Shown here: piece by piece, positions 38,901 to 47,990 of the stretch
Layout: every line of letters starts with the position of its first letter
Position numbering within the stretch: position 1 is the stretch's first letter
Assembly (NCBI GenBank): GCA_034008185.1
Contig: CM067081.1
Coordinates: forward strand, 18,351,821-18,415,820
Direction of reading: 5' to 3'
Length of the DNA stretch: 64,000 nucleotides
Source of the DNA: Gorsachius magnificus
Taxonomy: Eukaryota > Chordata > Aves > Pelecaniformes > Ardeidae
Notes under the pieces: model-generated
Told to the model about the DNA's origin: nothing
The model's input: the letters and a program-made list of their open reading frames with translations, nothing else
The model's database searches: none
Program-made: the position numbers and the translations under genes

Positions 38901-41182
38901 AACTGGTGCTTAGAAATCCTTCAGAGCATAAAATAATATAAAGAGAGACTACTTAAATTGTGTATACTACATTCTGCATGTTTTACTGTGGGTTTTGCCT
39001 CTCCCTGTTATCAATGACTATGATTAGAACTGGCTTCTTGCTAGTAACCTTAGATTCTGGGCCTCATTCTTAGTAGCAGCTGGACATCTGGATCTGTGGA
39101 GAGAGAGGGAGGTGACAAACCTGCTTTCCTGGGGCTTAGTTTCTTGCCCGGGGCCATGATGTTTGTTCCTATTGTCAGGATCATGAGCTTTGGGAAATTA
39201 TGAGAGACAGGCTGTACAGAAAGTTCATGGGTGACCACTGAAGAATGCCATCAGCTTGCTTTGTTACAATAGCTGTTACTCACCCTTTTTTCCTGCTAGA
39301 CAGCCATATCTTTTGATGGAAAATGAACTAGTCCAATTTCCTGAACTTCGTTGTAAAAGCTTCCTCTGAAGAACCCTGGTTCTATATAATTAAACTGAAA
39401 TATATTTCTCTGAAATTTTATTCTTTAAAATAGTACTGGTAACTTTTAAACTTTGGACAGTCTCAGTTGCAGCTGATGGATTTTTTTTGTAGCACTAGTA
39501 TATTTGGGTTTTATTGTGCAGAGATGTTGCATTGAGCTTTGATTTGTCAGCCGGCTATCTCACTGCTGCAGTGCTAATAGCCTATAGATATCTGATATGT
39601 GATGGTACTCCTTGCTGCTGTATTTAACAGGAATTCCTTAATTGAAAATGTATTTTTTGCTTATTTTCATACAATACAACTTTTTCAGAAAAAACGCTAA
39701 AGTTCAGAAAAGGGGCAAGATAAATTTGATTGGTCGATTGCAACTTACTACAGAGAGAATGCGGGAAGAGGAAAATGAAGGAATAGTCCAGCTAAGAATA
39801 TTACGAACCCAGGCAAGTAAACTGCCAGAGGAATGTCCAATTACCATATTTTTCTTGTATTATCACTGCTGCACGCCATCTACCTTTGGATGTTGATATA
39901 CAAAATGAATACTTTTGAATCCCATTGGAACTTACTTTTGCTATTTGGCTTAGATCCTTTGTGTGTTTGTGCACTTAGCTTTATCAGCCTCCTGCTCTGA
40001 CGTACCAGGTCATTGTTTTTAAAGAGGACAAAGCAGGTATTAAGCAAGTGGTGAAGGCACAACTGGGCAGTGGTGGGTGGCAGCAGATGGTAAAGTTGAG
40101 CCACCAACATGAACAAACAGGACTGTTGATCTTGAGATCTCTTTGACTGCTCTGTATGATCAGTAGAGTAATTTCAGAGATGGTCATGCTTTAGTAGTAA
40201 CAGCATGACTTTTTGAGGGGCCTTCTCTTTAGAGGGAAAGTTTGTAAGTACATCTTAGATGTACAAACTGCAGCTTCCTGCTTTGTGGTTGGTTGTCCCT
40301 CTCAAGGAGTCTCTTCCACTCTCATGAGGTACTCATGTCAAATCTTGAGCTGACAGTTCTAAAAAACCCTGAATTTTTGGGGCATCAGAGATCATTACCT
40401 ACAATGGAGTCTCAAAAATCCCATCTTACCTTCAGATGGCAGGTCTCTTCTGCAGTCAGTTTAGATTCTAGGCTATGCACATTGTGAGTTGTACCACCCA
40501 ACTTAACATCTTGGTCATACCTCCAGCAGAAGGATTAAAGCCTGGTTGTATTTATGAAATGAGAACTCCTTGTGAGTTCCAGTTTGACTCTATAAACTTG
40601 CATTTTGTGAGGTATTCTCAAGGTATATCACAGATCACCCTGGAAATGGCTACTCCTGCTCAGAGAGTGAATGAACATTAGATTTGAGTGAGTAATTCAC
40701 ACTCAAGCTACAAGATTTAACTGCAGATTCTCCTTTGACTGGATTTGTCTTATATCTCTTGCATCTTGCCACTGCTTCATTCTTTATCAACTTCTTTGTA
40801 AAAGCAGTTCAGTATCTACTTAGGCTAAGAAATGCAACATATATCTCATTTTTAAGGAAAAATATAGACTTCCTCGCTGTCTTGCATTACCAGGAGCCCC
40901 CTGTTAAAGCTGTGTTCACTTTGTCATTTCACCCAGGCATTTCAAAAAAATTGATTTTTTTTTTTTTTTTCTCTTGTCCCCCACCAGGAGGCTATCATCC
41001 AAATAATGAAAATGAGGAAGAAAATTACTAATGCCCAGCTTCAGACTGAACTGGTAGAAATATTGAAAAACATGTTCTTGCCACAAAAGAAAATGATAAA
41101 AGAGCAAATTGAATGGCTTATAGAGCACAAATATATCAGAAGAGATGAGTCGGATATCAACACCTTCATATACATGGCGTAA
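17859..41182 (+). CDS. CUL5: Cullin-5, exons 2-19 (scaffold of CRL5 ubiquitin ligases)
   Basis: CUL5 joins elongin B/C plus SOCS-box receptors at its N-terminal end to the RING protein RBX2 at its C-terminal end, forming CRL5 ubiquitin ligases. Eighteen coding exons join in frame to 2319 bases, that is 772 residues and a TAA stop. Adding the 8 residues of the mammalian first exon gives 780, the mammalian length. The N-terminal cullin repeats fall in exons 2-12, the cullin homology region in exons 12-18, and the winged-helix neddylation domain in exon 19. The latter contains IIQIMKMRKK, whose Lys is position 724, the known NEDD8 acceptor. The protein ends in FIYMA. From memory it is nearly identical to human CUL5; one visible change is HIVSAGL for HIISAGL in exon 9. 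Every intron is GT-AG except intron 18, which is GC-AG. The start codon exon was not found, so the 5' end is incomplete. Confidence 0.97.
17969..20267 (+). other. CUL5: CUL5 intron 2
   Basis: AT-rich intron of 2.3 kb, GT-AG. I see no repeat body, RNA gene or coding signal in it. Confidence 0.85.
20268..20367 (+). CDS. CUL5: CUL5 exon 3
   Basis: Encodes residues 45-78 (DVHAVCLWDDKGPAKIHQAL onward to KQAQA), still in the first cullin repeat. It completes the split serine codon of exon 2 and ends in phase 0 before GTAAGT. Confidence 0.96.
20368..21635 (+). other. CUL5: CUL5 intron 3
   Basis: AT-rich GT-AG intron of about 1.3 kb ending in a pyrimidine-rich CTCCCTCCCTCCTCCAG acceptor. It has a run of A near 20610 and no other recognisable content. 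Confidence 0.85.
21636..21812 (+). CDS. CUL5: CUL5 exon 4
   Basis: Encodes residues 79-137, starting RVLSHQDDTALLKAYIVEW and ending EDSIVRK, in phase 0 at both ends. It contains the WRKFFTQCDILPKPFCQLE stretch, part of the first cullin repeat around the elongin-binding region. Confidence 0.96.
21813..24851 (+). other. CUL5: CUL5 intron 4
   Basis: GT-AG intron of 3.0 kb, AT-rich, with short T runs near 21962 and 24829. The open frames on the - strand around 23.2-24.4 kb have no recognisable product. Confidence 0.8.
24852..24993 (+). CDS. CUL5: CUL5 exon 5
   Basis: Encodes residues 138-184 plus the first base of Val185, starting LMLDTWNESIFSNIKNRLQD and ending GVRESY. Part of the second cullin repeat. 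Donor GTATGT. Confidence 0.96.
24994..26055 (+). other. CUL5: CUL5 intron 5
   Basis: GT-AG intron of about 1.06 kb. A more GC-rich patch at about 25289-25400, preceded by a good pyrimidine tract and TTCAG, is the only notable content. T-rich runs lie near 25744. Confidence 0.8.
26056..26201 (+). CDS. CUL5: CUL5 exon 6
   Basis: Encodes residues 185-233: NLCSNPEDKLQIYRDNFEKA onward to QNGVQNYMKY. It completes the split Val codon and ends in phase 0 before GTAAGT. Confidence 0.96.
26202..26277 (+). other. CUL5: CUL5 intron 6 (76 bases)
   Basis: A very short GT-AG intron (GTAAGT to TTTTGCACAG), close to the minimum size spliced efficiently in vertebrates. The exons on both sides join in phase 0. 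Confidence 0.9.
26278..26358 (+). CDS. CUL5: CUL5 exon 7
   Basis: Encodes residues 234-260, ADAKLKEEEKRALRYLETRR onward to NSVEA: a charged helical segment of the second and third cullin repeats. Phase 0 at both ends. Confidence 0.95.
26359..27503 (+). other. CUL5: CUL5 intron 7
   Basis: GT-AG intron of about 1.15 kb. A somewhat less AT-rich stretch at about 27065-27310 has an open frame of 80 residues, but I do not recognise it. Confidence 0.8.
27504..27597 (+). CDS. CUL5: CUL5 exon 8
   Basis: Encodes residues 261-291 plus the first base of Lys292: LMECCVNALVTSFKETILAE onward to KRNETE. Third cullin repeat. Donor GTAAGT. Confidence 0.95.
27598..30967 (+). other. CUL5: CUL5 intron 8
   Basis: The longest placed CUL5 intron (3.4 kb), GT-AG. 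It contains T-rich runs at about 28380-28410 and 28856-28872 and a coding-like antisense stretch at 29788-30102. No RNA gene was recognised. Confidence 0.8.
29788..30102 (-). pseudogene. Possible degraded retrocopy of a coiled-coil protein, antisense in CUL5 intron 8
   Basis: A 104-residue open frame on the - strand has strongly protein-like composition in its later part (VYQQLLQNQIEKQCTEEQ, then LQQELAMLLETTHNGL), consistent with a coiled coil. Upstream on the same strand, protein-like wording seems to switch frame (HQDPVTTEDEIY in a second frame, with stops further up), as expected of a decayed retrocopy. I do not recognise the parent gene. There is no clear poly-A tail or target duplication, and chance is a real alternative. 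Confidence 0.22.
30968..31098 (+). CDS. CUL5: CUL5 exon 9
   Basis: Encodes residues 292-335: LHLMFSLMDKVPNGIEPMLK onward to AAETITT. The segment EEHIVSAGL differs from the EEHIISAGL that I recall for mammals. Phase 0 at the 3' end. Confidence 0.95.
31099..31818 (+). other. CUL5: CUL5 intron 9
   Basis: AT-rich GT-AG intron of 720 bases with no recognisable content beyond T-rich runs. Confidence 0.85.
31819..31926 (+). CDS. CUL5: CUL5 exon 10
   Basis: Encodes residues 336-371, DSEKYVEQLLTLFNRFSKLV onward to FLTARDK. Phase 0 at both ends, donor GTATGT. Confidence 0.95.
31927..32536 (+). other. CUL5: CUL5 intron 10
   Basis: GT-AG intron of 610 bases, AT-rich, with nothing else recognised. Confidence 0.85.
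32537..32601 (+). CDS. CUL5: CUL5 exon 11
   Basis: A short exon encoding residues 372-392 plus two bases of Gly393: AYKAVVNDATIFKLELPLKQ K. It lies at the junction of the N-terminal cullin repeats and the C-terminal domain. Donor GTAAGC. Confidence 0.95.
32602..34791 (+). other. CUL5: CUL5 intron 11
   Basis: GT-AG intron of 2.2 kb, less AT-rich than its neighbours in the middle. No CR1 tail, RNA gene or exon was recognised. Confidence 0.8.
34792..34924 (+). CDS. CUL5: CUL5 exon 12
   Basis: Encodes residues 393-437: VGLKTQPESKCPELLANYCD onward to EAKLKEV, near the start of the C-terminal cullin homology region. Phase 0 at the 3' end, donor GTATGG. Confidence 0.95.
34925..35456 (+). other. 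CUL5: CUL5 intron 12
   Basis: GT-AG intron of 532 bases, AT-rich, with nothing recognised. Confidence 0.85.
35457..35588 (+). CDS. CUL5: CUL5 exon 13
   Basis: Encodes residues 438-481: LLVLKYVQNKDVFMRYHKAH onward to ENMVEWLR. FMRYHKAHLTRRLI is a well-conserved cullin segment (KD.F..YHK..L..RLL in paralogues). Phase 0 at both ends. Confidence 0.96.
35589..36235 (+). other. CUL5: CUL5 intron 13
   Basis: AT-rich GT-AG intron of 647 bases with no recognisable content. Confidence 0.85.
36236..36359 (+). CDS. CUL5: CUL5 exon 14
   Basis: Encodes residues 482-522 plus one base of Ala523: EVGMPADYVNKLARMFQDIK onward to NNKLALP. The KLARMFQDIKVS motif corresponds to the KLxxMFxDMxxS element of other cullins. 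Confidence 0.96.
36360..37108 (+). other. CUL5: CUL5 intron 14
   Basis: GT-AG intron of 749 bases with nothing recognised. Confidence 0.85.
37109..37284 (+). CDS. CUL5: CUL5 exon 15
   Basis: Encodes residues 523-581: DSVNIKILNAGAWSRSSEKV onward to HWHHLMSNGI. FYKKNHSGRKLHW is the F...H.GRKL.W signature of cullin C-terminal domains. Donor GTAAGT. Confidence 0.96.
37285..37402 (+). other. CUL5: CUL5 intron 15 (118 bases)
   Basis: Short GT-AG intron between exons that join in phase 0. Confidence 0.9.
37403..37564 (+). CDS. CUL5: CUL5 exon 16
   Basis: Encodes residues 582-635: ITFKNEVGQYDLEVTTFQLA onward to LRRTLW. The start of the beta-sheet region that holds RBX2 in the family. Phase 0 at both ends. 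Confidence 0.96.
37565..38271 (+). other. CUL5: CUL5 intron 16
   Basis: GT-AG intron of 707 bases, AT-rich, ending in a strong C/T tract. No other content was recognised. Confidence 0.85.
38272..38390 (+). CDS. CUL5: CUL5 exon 17
   Basis: Encodes residues 636-674 plus two bases of Ile675: SLVAFPKLKRQVLLYEPQVN onward to NQEFSL. Donor GTAAGA. Confidence 0.96.
38391..39688 (+). other. CUL5: CUL5 intron 17
   Basis: GT-AG intron of 1.3 kb. It contains a short CR1 3' end at 38541-38599, a small CA repeat near 38746 and a run of 11 G at about 38830-38840. Confidence 0.85.
38541..38599 (+). mobile_element. CR1 LINE 3' end fragment
   Basis: GAGTTGGACTAGATGACTTC followed closely by TTTCTATGATTCTGAT matches the end of an older CR1 subfamily (the GAGTTGGACTAGATGA type, not the GATGATCTTAAAGG type). 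Severely 5'-truncated, + strand, within CUL5 intron 17. Confidence 0.8.
39689..39812 (+). CDS. CUL5: CUL5 exon 18
   Basis: Encodes residues 675-716: KNAKVQKRGKINLIGRLQLT onward to QLRILRTQ, leading into the winged-helix domain. The exon ends CAG and is followed by GCAAGT, a GC donor. Confidence 0.96.
39813..40987 (+). other. CUL5: CUL5 intron 18, GC-AG type
   Basis: The reading frame fixes the junction: codon Gln716 (CAG) ends at 39812, the intron begins GCAAGT and ends CACCAG, and exon 19 starts with Glu717 (GAG). No GT is available that would keep the conserved protein. Apart from this C, the donor matches the U1 consensus perfectly, as is usual for GC-AG introns. A T run lies near 40956-40971. 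Confidence 0.92.
40988..41182 (+). CDS. CUL5: CUL5 exon 19 (winged-helix and neddylation site)
   Basis: Encodes residues 717-780 and TAA. It starts EAIIQIMKMRKKITNAQLQT, with Lys724 in the IMK motif being the NEDD8 acceptor. It continues through EQIEWLIEHKYIRRDESD, the cullin C-terminal signature, to FIYMA. Confidence 0.97.
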   Translation, partial: EAIIQIMKMRKKITNAQLQTELVEILKNMFLPQKKMIKEQIEWLIEHKYIRRDESDINTFIYMA

Positions 41183-44100
41183 TTTGAGGACTCTGCAGGA
41201 TGCCGAGAACGTAAATGGAAGGGTGCTTGGACAGACAGCTGCAACAGTTTGTGCTGCAGACAGACTTGTTTTGACTTTCGTTACATATTAAAATCCCTGC
41301 CTTACCTTACAGAGGACTGTATTTTGCCAATCTCATTCAGCTAGCATGATGGCATTCCCTTCATGTTGCACACTTTTAACAGCATGCTGTTTTGTGGGAA
41401 ATTTGCGTTCATGAAGAGCCCATTGTGACTTTTTAAAGTAGATTTGATTTACACCCACCAGGAAGAATACAGATTTGGGTTTTTAGATGACCAGTACTTG
41501 CACAAGGAAAAAATATTCAAATATTCATGCACTGAGGAACTGCAATTAGTTTTGTTTTGGGTTTGGGGCTTTTTTTTTTGGTTTGGTTTTTTTTTGTTTT
41601 TTAAATGCAATTAGGACTAGAAGTAGCACTTTCACTTTTGTGTTTTGGATCAACAGAGTAATGTACTGTCCACCTTTGATCCTTTTTATGTAATAACATT
41701 TGAGAGACAGACACATGCATCACAACTGATATGTATTTGTTATACTTAAAACCTGTTGGCTAGAGCAGTGCTTCAATCTAGTAACTGGATTTTAATAATT
41801 GACACATAAGTGACATAAAATAATTCCGAGTCATGGGTGATATTTTTCCTTAAGCAAGAGATTATTGTTTTTAAATTGTTTGCTGTAAACAAGTGGGTAT
41901 ATGTTACTTGTTACCTTATTTGGACAGATGATTTGCTACAATCATTTTTGGGAAGGTGAAGCTTTCTTGAATGATACTTTACTCTAAAAGCAGTTTTCAT
42001 GGATGGGCCTGTTATACTGAACAGAAATATTAAGTGTATTTCCTTGTACATTTAACATTTGTATTCCAAATATTTAAGTATGACTACATATATCTGAATG
42101 CATTAAAGAGTAATTGATGCACAACTCCCCCGGAAAGAAAATAACACTTGAAGATCCCTGTACTAATTCCTCATTGATAACTTTATATATACGTGCAAGG
42201 GTAATCCAGTTGGACTGGTTTGTTGCTTAGAAGTCAACATCTTTATATGAAAACCAAACCCTCTGCTTTTTATTTTAAAACTGGCAGGGTAGGAAATACA
42301 ATTCTAATGAAAATGGTAAAAAGCTAAGGAAAAATACCTTCTTTAGTGTATGCAGAGAGAGTGCCAAATACACATCAGGAATTTCAACTTTTTAATGTTA
42401 CCTCTTCTGTTTTCAATCATCTTAAGTAGTCGTTTGGCACTGCCTGCCTCTCTGCTACTCTGAAATGTCCCAGCATGTACTGGACTGATAACATGAATCA
42501 CTGGAGCAGAGTGCCTGTCTTGGGACAAAAGGTAAGTTGCGCTTTACCCGGTTCTGTACGAGTATTCTTCTATAAGTCTCAAGTGTGTGAATTTTTTTTT
42601 TTTTTTAATTAACCAGTTCAAGTACAACATCTAAAGGTCTCATCTTCTCTGACGATTGAAAGGGGGAAGAGGATAGAATTAACTTTAGTCAAAAAGGAAA
42701 GCCTTTCAGTAAGTAAGAGGAGGAGTTTTGCCTTCACGTGGTTGCAGTAAAGCATAAAGTAAGAGTGGTTTAAAAGCAAACTACAAGAACGGCTGTTTGC
42801 ACCCTTAAACAGGCTGCATGCTCTATTGCTAACGTAAATGCCAGTGTGACTGCCGAGGAACAGTGCGTACTTGGACATCCAAGTAAGAAATTGTCGGTAG
42901 TGAGGGTTTCATGAGCAAGAGATGGGGAGAAATCAAGACCTGACCAGTTACAACTGATTGAAATCCCACAGCTTATCGTACGTGCTTGTATTGATACTCC
43001 AAAGTAGATGCTGTTTAAAAATACTGCATCTTTTATGTTGGCCCTGTGGTGTTGCGATTCAGAATCAAAAGAAAGTGGTGCTCTGTATAGTTAATCAGTA
43101 AAATGATTTGAACATTAGAAAACAAAATCCTAGTAAAAAGCTTCATCTTGCAAGACTTTTGGTCTCTCTAACTTAAAAGTAATAAATGCTCCCTTGGGAT
43201 AATTGGGGGAAAACACGACAGTCTGAGCACACTCTTTTCAACATAAAAAATTCCAGCCCTTAACCAGAGAAGAACAGGTGTGAAACTCACGCAGCAAGAG
43301 CTGCAGAGGGGGTAATGCTGATTTTGAAGCCATTGATTTGGATTTGAGAGAGAAGTTTAAGAGACGGCATCTCACATACAGCTGTGTTGAGGAAGCTGGA
43401 GTGTACGCAGAAAGCAACAGGTTGCTAAAAGCTAAGGAGCTGCACATTCCCTCAACTAATAAATATAAAATAATACGACCTAAACGTTATCTCTATATTT
43501 CTCAACACCTAGGATGCAGAAATATAATTGGTAATGTGCCTACAACATGGTCCTTTTTCTTTAAATATATACTGGAAATGGATGTCGGGTTTTTTATTAA
43601 ATCTGAGACTCACACCAGCAAATTTGTTCAAGATGCAGAATCACGTTTAGCATCCTTCATCAGGTCACTTTCACCCATATGCACTTAAAACTAGGATCAC
43701 CTGGGGCACAGGGAGATACCTGGGGTAAACTGTTCTTTTGGGGAGGGTAGAGTTGAGATCTAAATGAAAATGAACTATTCTTCACTCGCAATATGGCAAC
43801 AACGCACTTTTAAGGCTGCAATTTTTAGCTATGAATATGTATGTCCAAAGACCTAGCTTAAAGAGGTGCTGCATCTGAAAACCATGTTGCCACACACACT
43901 GCCACGGTGAATAGCTATGGAATGAAATCGGGTGGGTGGGGAGGGGGGAAATCACTCTTAATGGGTTTAATTAAGAAATACTTTTAAATCTTTCTCTGTC
44001 CCAACAACTCGATGAGGATCTCAGTTTCAATTCTGAAGTCTTCCATTTTCCTCTTTCCACAGTTGGTGTCCCTAGCTTCTGTTTTTTCTCATCTATCTTT

Positions 44101-44380
44101 CATTTGTTACGACTGTAATGCAATTACATTTCCAAAAGACAATGTGACTTTCTCATTTTCACCATTTTAAACTTAATATAAATGTTCTGAATGTTCACAT
44201 CTTGCATTTATTTGCATTGGGATGCCATTGTCCTGTAAAGTGCAAATTTTAAAAATACAATTGGCAAAAAGATTTGATAGTTTTACAGAAAGATTTGCTA
44301 TCTTAAACTCAAACTGTTTTCTATTTTCATCTAAATGACTGGGATGCTATCTTTGTAATTCTTTGAGGTCATATTTGTGA

Positions 44381-44386
44381 AATAAA
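44381..44386 (+). promoter_or_regulatory. CUL5: CUL5 proximal polyadenylation signal
   Basis: Canonical AATAAA about 250 bases before the distal hexamer. Possible alternative polyadenylation. Confidence 0.45.
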
Positions 44387-44637
44387 CAATACATGAAAGC
44401 TTTCCTGTCATATACACTATATGTAGTCTGGAGTGTTGAGCAAACTTGAGTTCCTGAGTTGTAATATCTATCTACGTATGGTATTTACAATTTTGAATGT
44501 GTGCCACTACCAAGATAATAATGCTGTACAATTTTGAATGGTGGTAGTTTCTGTATGGCAGTCCAGCTGAACTATTTTGGTGTACTGCTTAATTTTTGAA
44601 TTTTATTTTTTAAGTTGTATAATTTATTTTCTTGCAA

Positions 44638-44643
44638 AATAAA
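44638..44643 (+). promoter_or_regulatory. CUL5: CUL5 distal polyadenylation signal
   Basis: Canonical AATAAA at the end of the very T-rich distal 3' UTR. It is the last good hexamer before the sequence character changes. Confidence 0.6.
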
Positions 44644-44660
44644 AATGTAATATAAAAGAC

Positions 44661-47065
44661 TACTCATTTAGCAAGGTATTTTGGTGTCTTCCCCTGCAAA
44701 ATTTTTCAGCTGAATTCAGGTGCTGCTCCTGAAAAATATCACTGTGAAATTTGCCTGATTCCACCCAAAGTCTGTTACGTAGAGTACTAAAAAAAAAAAA
44801 AAAAGGTAAAGACTTCCAGTTCCTGTTATGATTTTTCAAGTACTTAAGCTTTTACGTAGAGCTACGTAGTCTTCCAAATCCTACTTAAAGATGAGCTGTA
44901 GTCTTTCAGTGCAAATTTACTAAAGCCTGCCACACCAAGGCTGGCTGGGGGTGCCTGACTTTCTGTTTATAGCATTTTAAAAAAGGGTTCTGTCTCTGTG
45001 TAACTTACTGGGATGTGCTTGGATTGATGAGTGTTCTGGTTGATTTGTCTCTGAAATTCCCTGTAATGAGTGTCACTGAAAATTACTGCTGTTATGTCCA
45101 GATTGTTGGGACCTTCGGGTACCTGATGCTGCAGTAAACAGGTAGTGAGGTGGGAACAGTGCATGGCGCCGGGGAGTGCTTTTACTGTAATAGCTTTCCT
45201 TCTCTGATTGTCCTCGCCTTTTAATGAATCTCTTTTTACATTTCAACTCCTTTTTTCTTTAAGTGCACCAACCAACATCAGTGATTTGTGCTTTCTGGTA
45301 CATGCAAAGGTCAGAACTATTTGTATGGAATAAATACCTATTTTTGAGTGACCATGCGGAGCGCATGGCAATTTTCAAACCGGCAGTTCTCAGGGGCAGG
45401 ACTTGGAGAGCGTGCTGCCATTATGTCCAAACTTTTTTTTTTCCCCCCTTCGTTAGGGCAAAGCATCGTCTTTCACAACAGTGGTTTTCCAGGTGGAGTT
45501 GGTCTCTAGAAATAAGCCACTTGTCCCAGGAGTTGCTCAGCTGAATCAACTCCTACCAGTTTAAATTGATCACAGTTCAGGTAGAATCATTGACCTGAAT
45601 CTGAAAGGCTCTAAACCTGCTTCATTATTCTGATAAACTAAGAACTTGGCTTTATTTATTTCTTGGCTTTATGTGTAAGCATCTCTGTCTGGGCGTAGGC
45701 GTGGTGCCTGCTTCTTTCTTTATTCTAGTGGTGGAGATCTGCTGTGTAACTCTTGGATGCTGTACTCCGGGTCCTGCCCGTGACCCGAAATGCCTGCTGG
45801 GGAGAAGGGCTGGGGGCTCCCATCTGCTGATGTGCGGCACGGTCAGAGCAAGTCTCACCTCCCGAGCTAAGGAAGAGCAGCACAGCGTGGTTGGTCTTAA
45901 TAGTCTAAATTAGCGACTTTGAAATCAATATGTTATAGTTGTTCTTGGTGAGGAGAGATGCTGAAAGAATTAAAGAAGGGAATGCACTACGGTTTTCTTT
46001 CTGCATGCTGTTCCTGTTTTTAAGGCCACGGTCTAATATTAAGTAAGTACAGCTCAGGATTTGCCATCTCTCGCAGTCTGTGATTTCTACTGCTGAAGGC
46101 GTTAAGGAAATTACCACAGCTGGGGAAGCTTCAGTTGGGAGAGGAGCGGTGAAATGTGGAAAGGCGGGGAGTAAGGCAGAAGTATTTTCACAGAACCTGT
46201 AACATCAGCACTAGTGCTACTTGATAAAACCAGCAGAACATTGGTTTAAAATGCTGAAAGAGGACTGGTTCCAGGTGAAGCTGGGGTTGCAGATCACAGG
46301 TGTCAGCCGGTTCAAAGAGGGTTAGACAAATTGATGGGTAACAAGTCCATAAATAATAAAGGCAAGGACAGACCTTCTAACATCACTGAACTGCTGGGGA
46401 AGCCTAAAGAAAGAGCCCTGGCTCTTCTGCTCAGCCTCCAGCAGTGGTTGTAGGGAGTGCTCCCTGCTACAGTCCCTGCTGAATGCTCTCTCCTTGAATT
46501 ATTTTAAATATGAAATATCCTGAAAAAATGAATTATCCTGAGGAAAAGGGCTAAAGAGGGAAGGGGAAAATTAAAACAAACAAACAAACCCAAAAATCAA
46601 CAAAACCCCCCCAGGATTTAAAAAGCAACCCATTGACTAGGGGAAGCAACAGATGCAGGAGGGCAGGAAGATGTGTGATGATCACAGGACCAAAAATGTA
46701 AAATGTAGGGGAGCATCCAGCAGAGCACCCTTGTCAGTACCCACCAAGGTGTCCAAGCAGCCCCTGGCCACTGCCTTCCGGGCAGGAGCGCAGATCCCAC
46801 AGGCAAAAAGGTTTCTTCCCTCCTGCCCCTCCAAATTCCTCCTGCCAGTGGCCACTTGGTCAGTGTGAGGAGAGGCAGCTGGCCTGGGGTCAGCACGGGG
46901 AGGGTGTCAATAAGCAGGAGTGCGGGGGGAAAGCGCAGCCCAAACAGCAGAAGAGTGGCCCAGAGCACTCATGTGCGCAGTAGGGAATGCGGGCTGCGAT
47001 GGAGCTTTGGTTTACCTGTTAAAGGAGTTCTTTCTGTGTGTTTTTGATACTGTGTTAGAAGGTGT
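44661..47065. other. Intergenic sequence CUL5-ACAT1, left part
   Basis: Mixed-composition sequence without a recognisable gene. A stretch around 46281-46460 (GTTAGACAAATTGATGGGTAAC and flanks, seen in part) loosely resembles the 3' region of old CR1/L3-like elements, but I cannot confirm it. A run of A lies at about 44790. Confidence 0.5.
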
Positions 47066-47990
47066 GTATCCTGTTTAACATCTTTATCAACGATCTGGAT
47101 GAGGGGATTGACTGCACCCTCAGCAAGTTTGCAGATGACACTAAGCTGGGTGGAAGTGTTGATCTGCTCAAGGGGAGGAAGGCTCTGCAGAGGGACCTGG
47201 ACAGGCTGGGTCGATGGGCCGAGGCCAACTGTATGAGGTTCAACAAGGCCAAGTGCCGGGTCACACTTGGGTCACAACAACCCCATGCAACGCTTGGGGA
47301 AGACTGACTGGAAAGCTGCCTGGCAGAAAAGGACCTGTGGGTACTGGGTGACAGCCAGCTGAATATGAGCCAGCAGTGGGCCCAGGTGGCCAAGAAGGCC
47401 AATGGCATCCTGGCCTGTATCAGGAATAGTGTGGCCAGCAGGAGTAGGGAAGTGACCGTGCCCCTGTACTTGGCACTGGTGAGGCCGCACCTCGAATACT
47501 GTGTTCAGTTTTGGGCCCCGCACTACCAGAAGGACATTGAGGCGCTGGAGCGTGTGCAGAGAAGGGCAACAAAGCTGGTGAGGGGTCTGGACCCCAAGTC
47601 TGATGAGGAGCGGCTGAGGGAACTGGGGTTGTTTAGCCTGGAGAAGAGGAGGCTGAGGGGAGACTTTATCATGCTCTACAACTGCCTGACTGGAGGCTGT
47701 AGCGAGGTGGGGGTCGGCCTCTTCTTCCAAGTAACAATTGATAGGGCAAGAGGAAATGGCCTCAGGTTGTGCCAGGGCAGGTTTAGGTTGGACATTAGGA
47801 AAAATTTTTTCACGGAAAGGGTTGTCAAGCATTGGAACGGGCTGCCCAGGGAAGTGGTCAAGTCCTCACCCCTGCAGGTATTTAAAAGATGGGTAGATGA
47901 GGTGCTTAGAGACACGGTTTAGTAGTGGACAGGTATGGTTGGACTTGATGATCTTAAACGTCTTTTCCAACCAAATGATTCTATGATTCT
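47066..47990 (+). mobile_element. CR1 LINE, 5'-truncated, RT C-terminal half to 3' end
   Basis: The copy starts inside the reverse transcriptase at [12 protein letters not shown] and shows the catalytic FADDTKL box. It then runs through the thumb and C-terminal region ([20 protein letters not shown], then [15 protein letters not shown] and [18 protein letters not shown]) to a stop at 47920-47922. It ends with the CR1 tail GATGATCTTAAACG and the terminal ATGATTCTATGATTCT. The frame shifts once, between about 47260 and 47365, so it is dead. The second part remains open for 186 residues, which suggests a fairly young copy. The upstream endonuclease and RT fingers are missing, as is usual for CR1 5' truncation. 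Confidence 0.95.

Larger units (their letters stand above)
41183..44660 (+). other. CUL5: CUL5 3' UTR
   Basis: Long AT-rich 3' UTR of about 3.5 kb with no coding signal. It carries T-rich and GGTTTGGTTT tracts near 41565-41602, an AATAAA at 44381-44386 and a better-placed distal AATAAA at 44638-44643. The end is set about 15-20 bases past the distal hexamer. Mammalian CUL5 also has a long 3' UTR, from memory. Confidence 0.7.

Noticed and set aside
46281..46460. Possible old CR1/L3-like remnant
   Set aside because: The resemblance rests on one short phrase and there is no terminal repeat or reading frame. Too weak to call.
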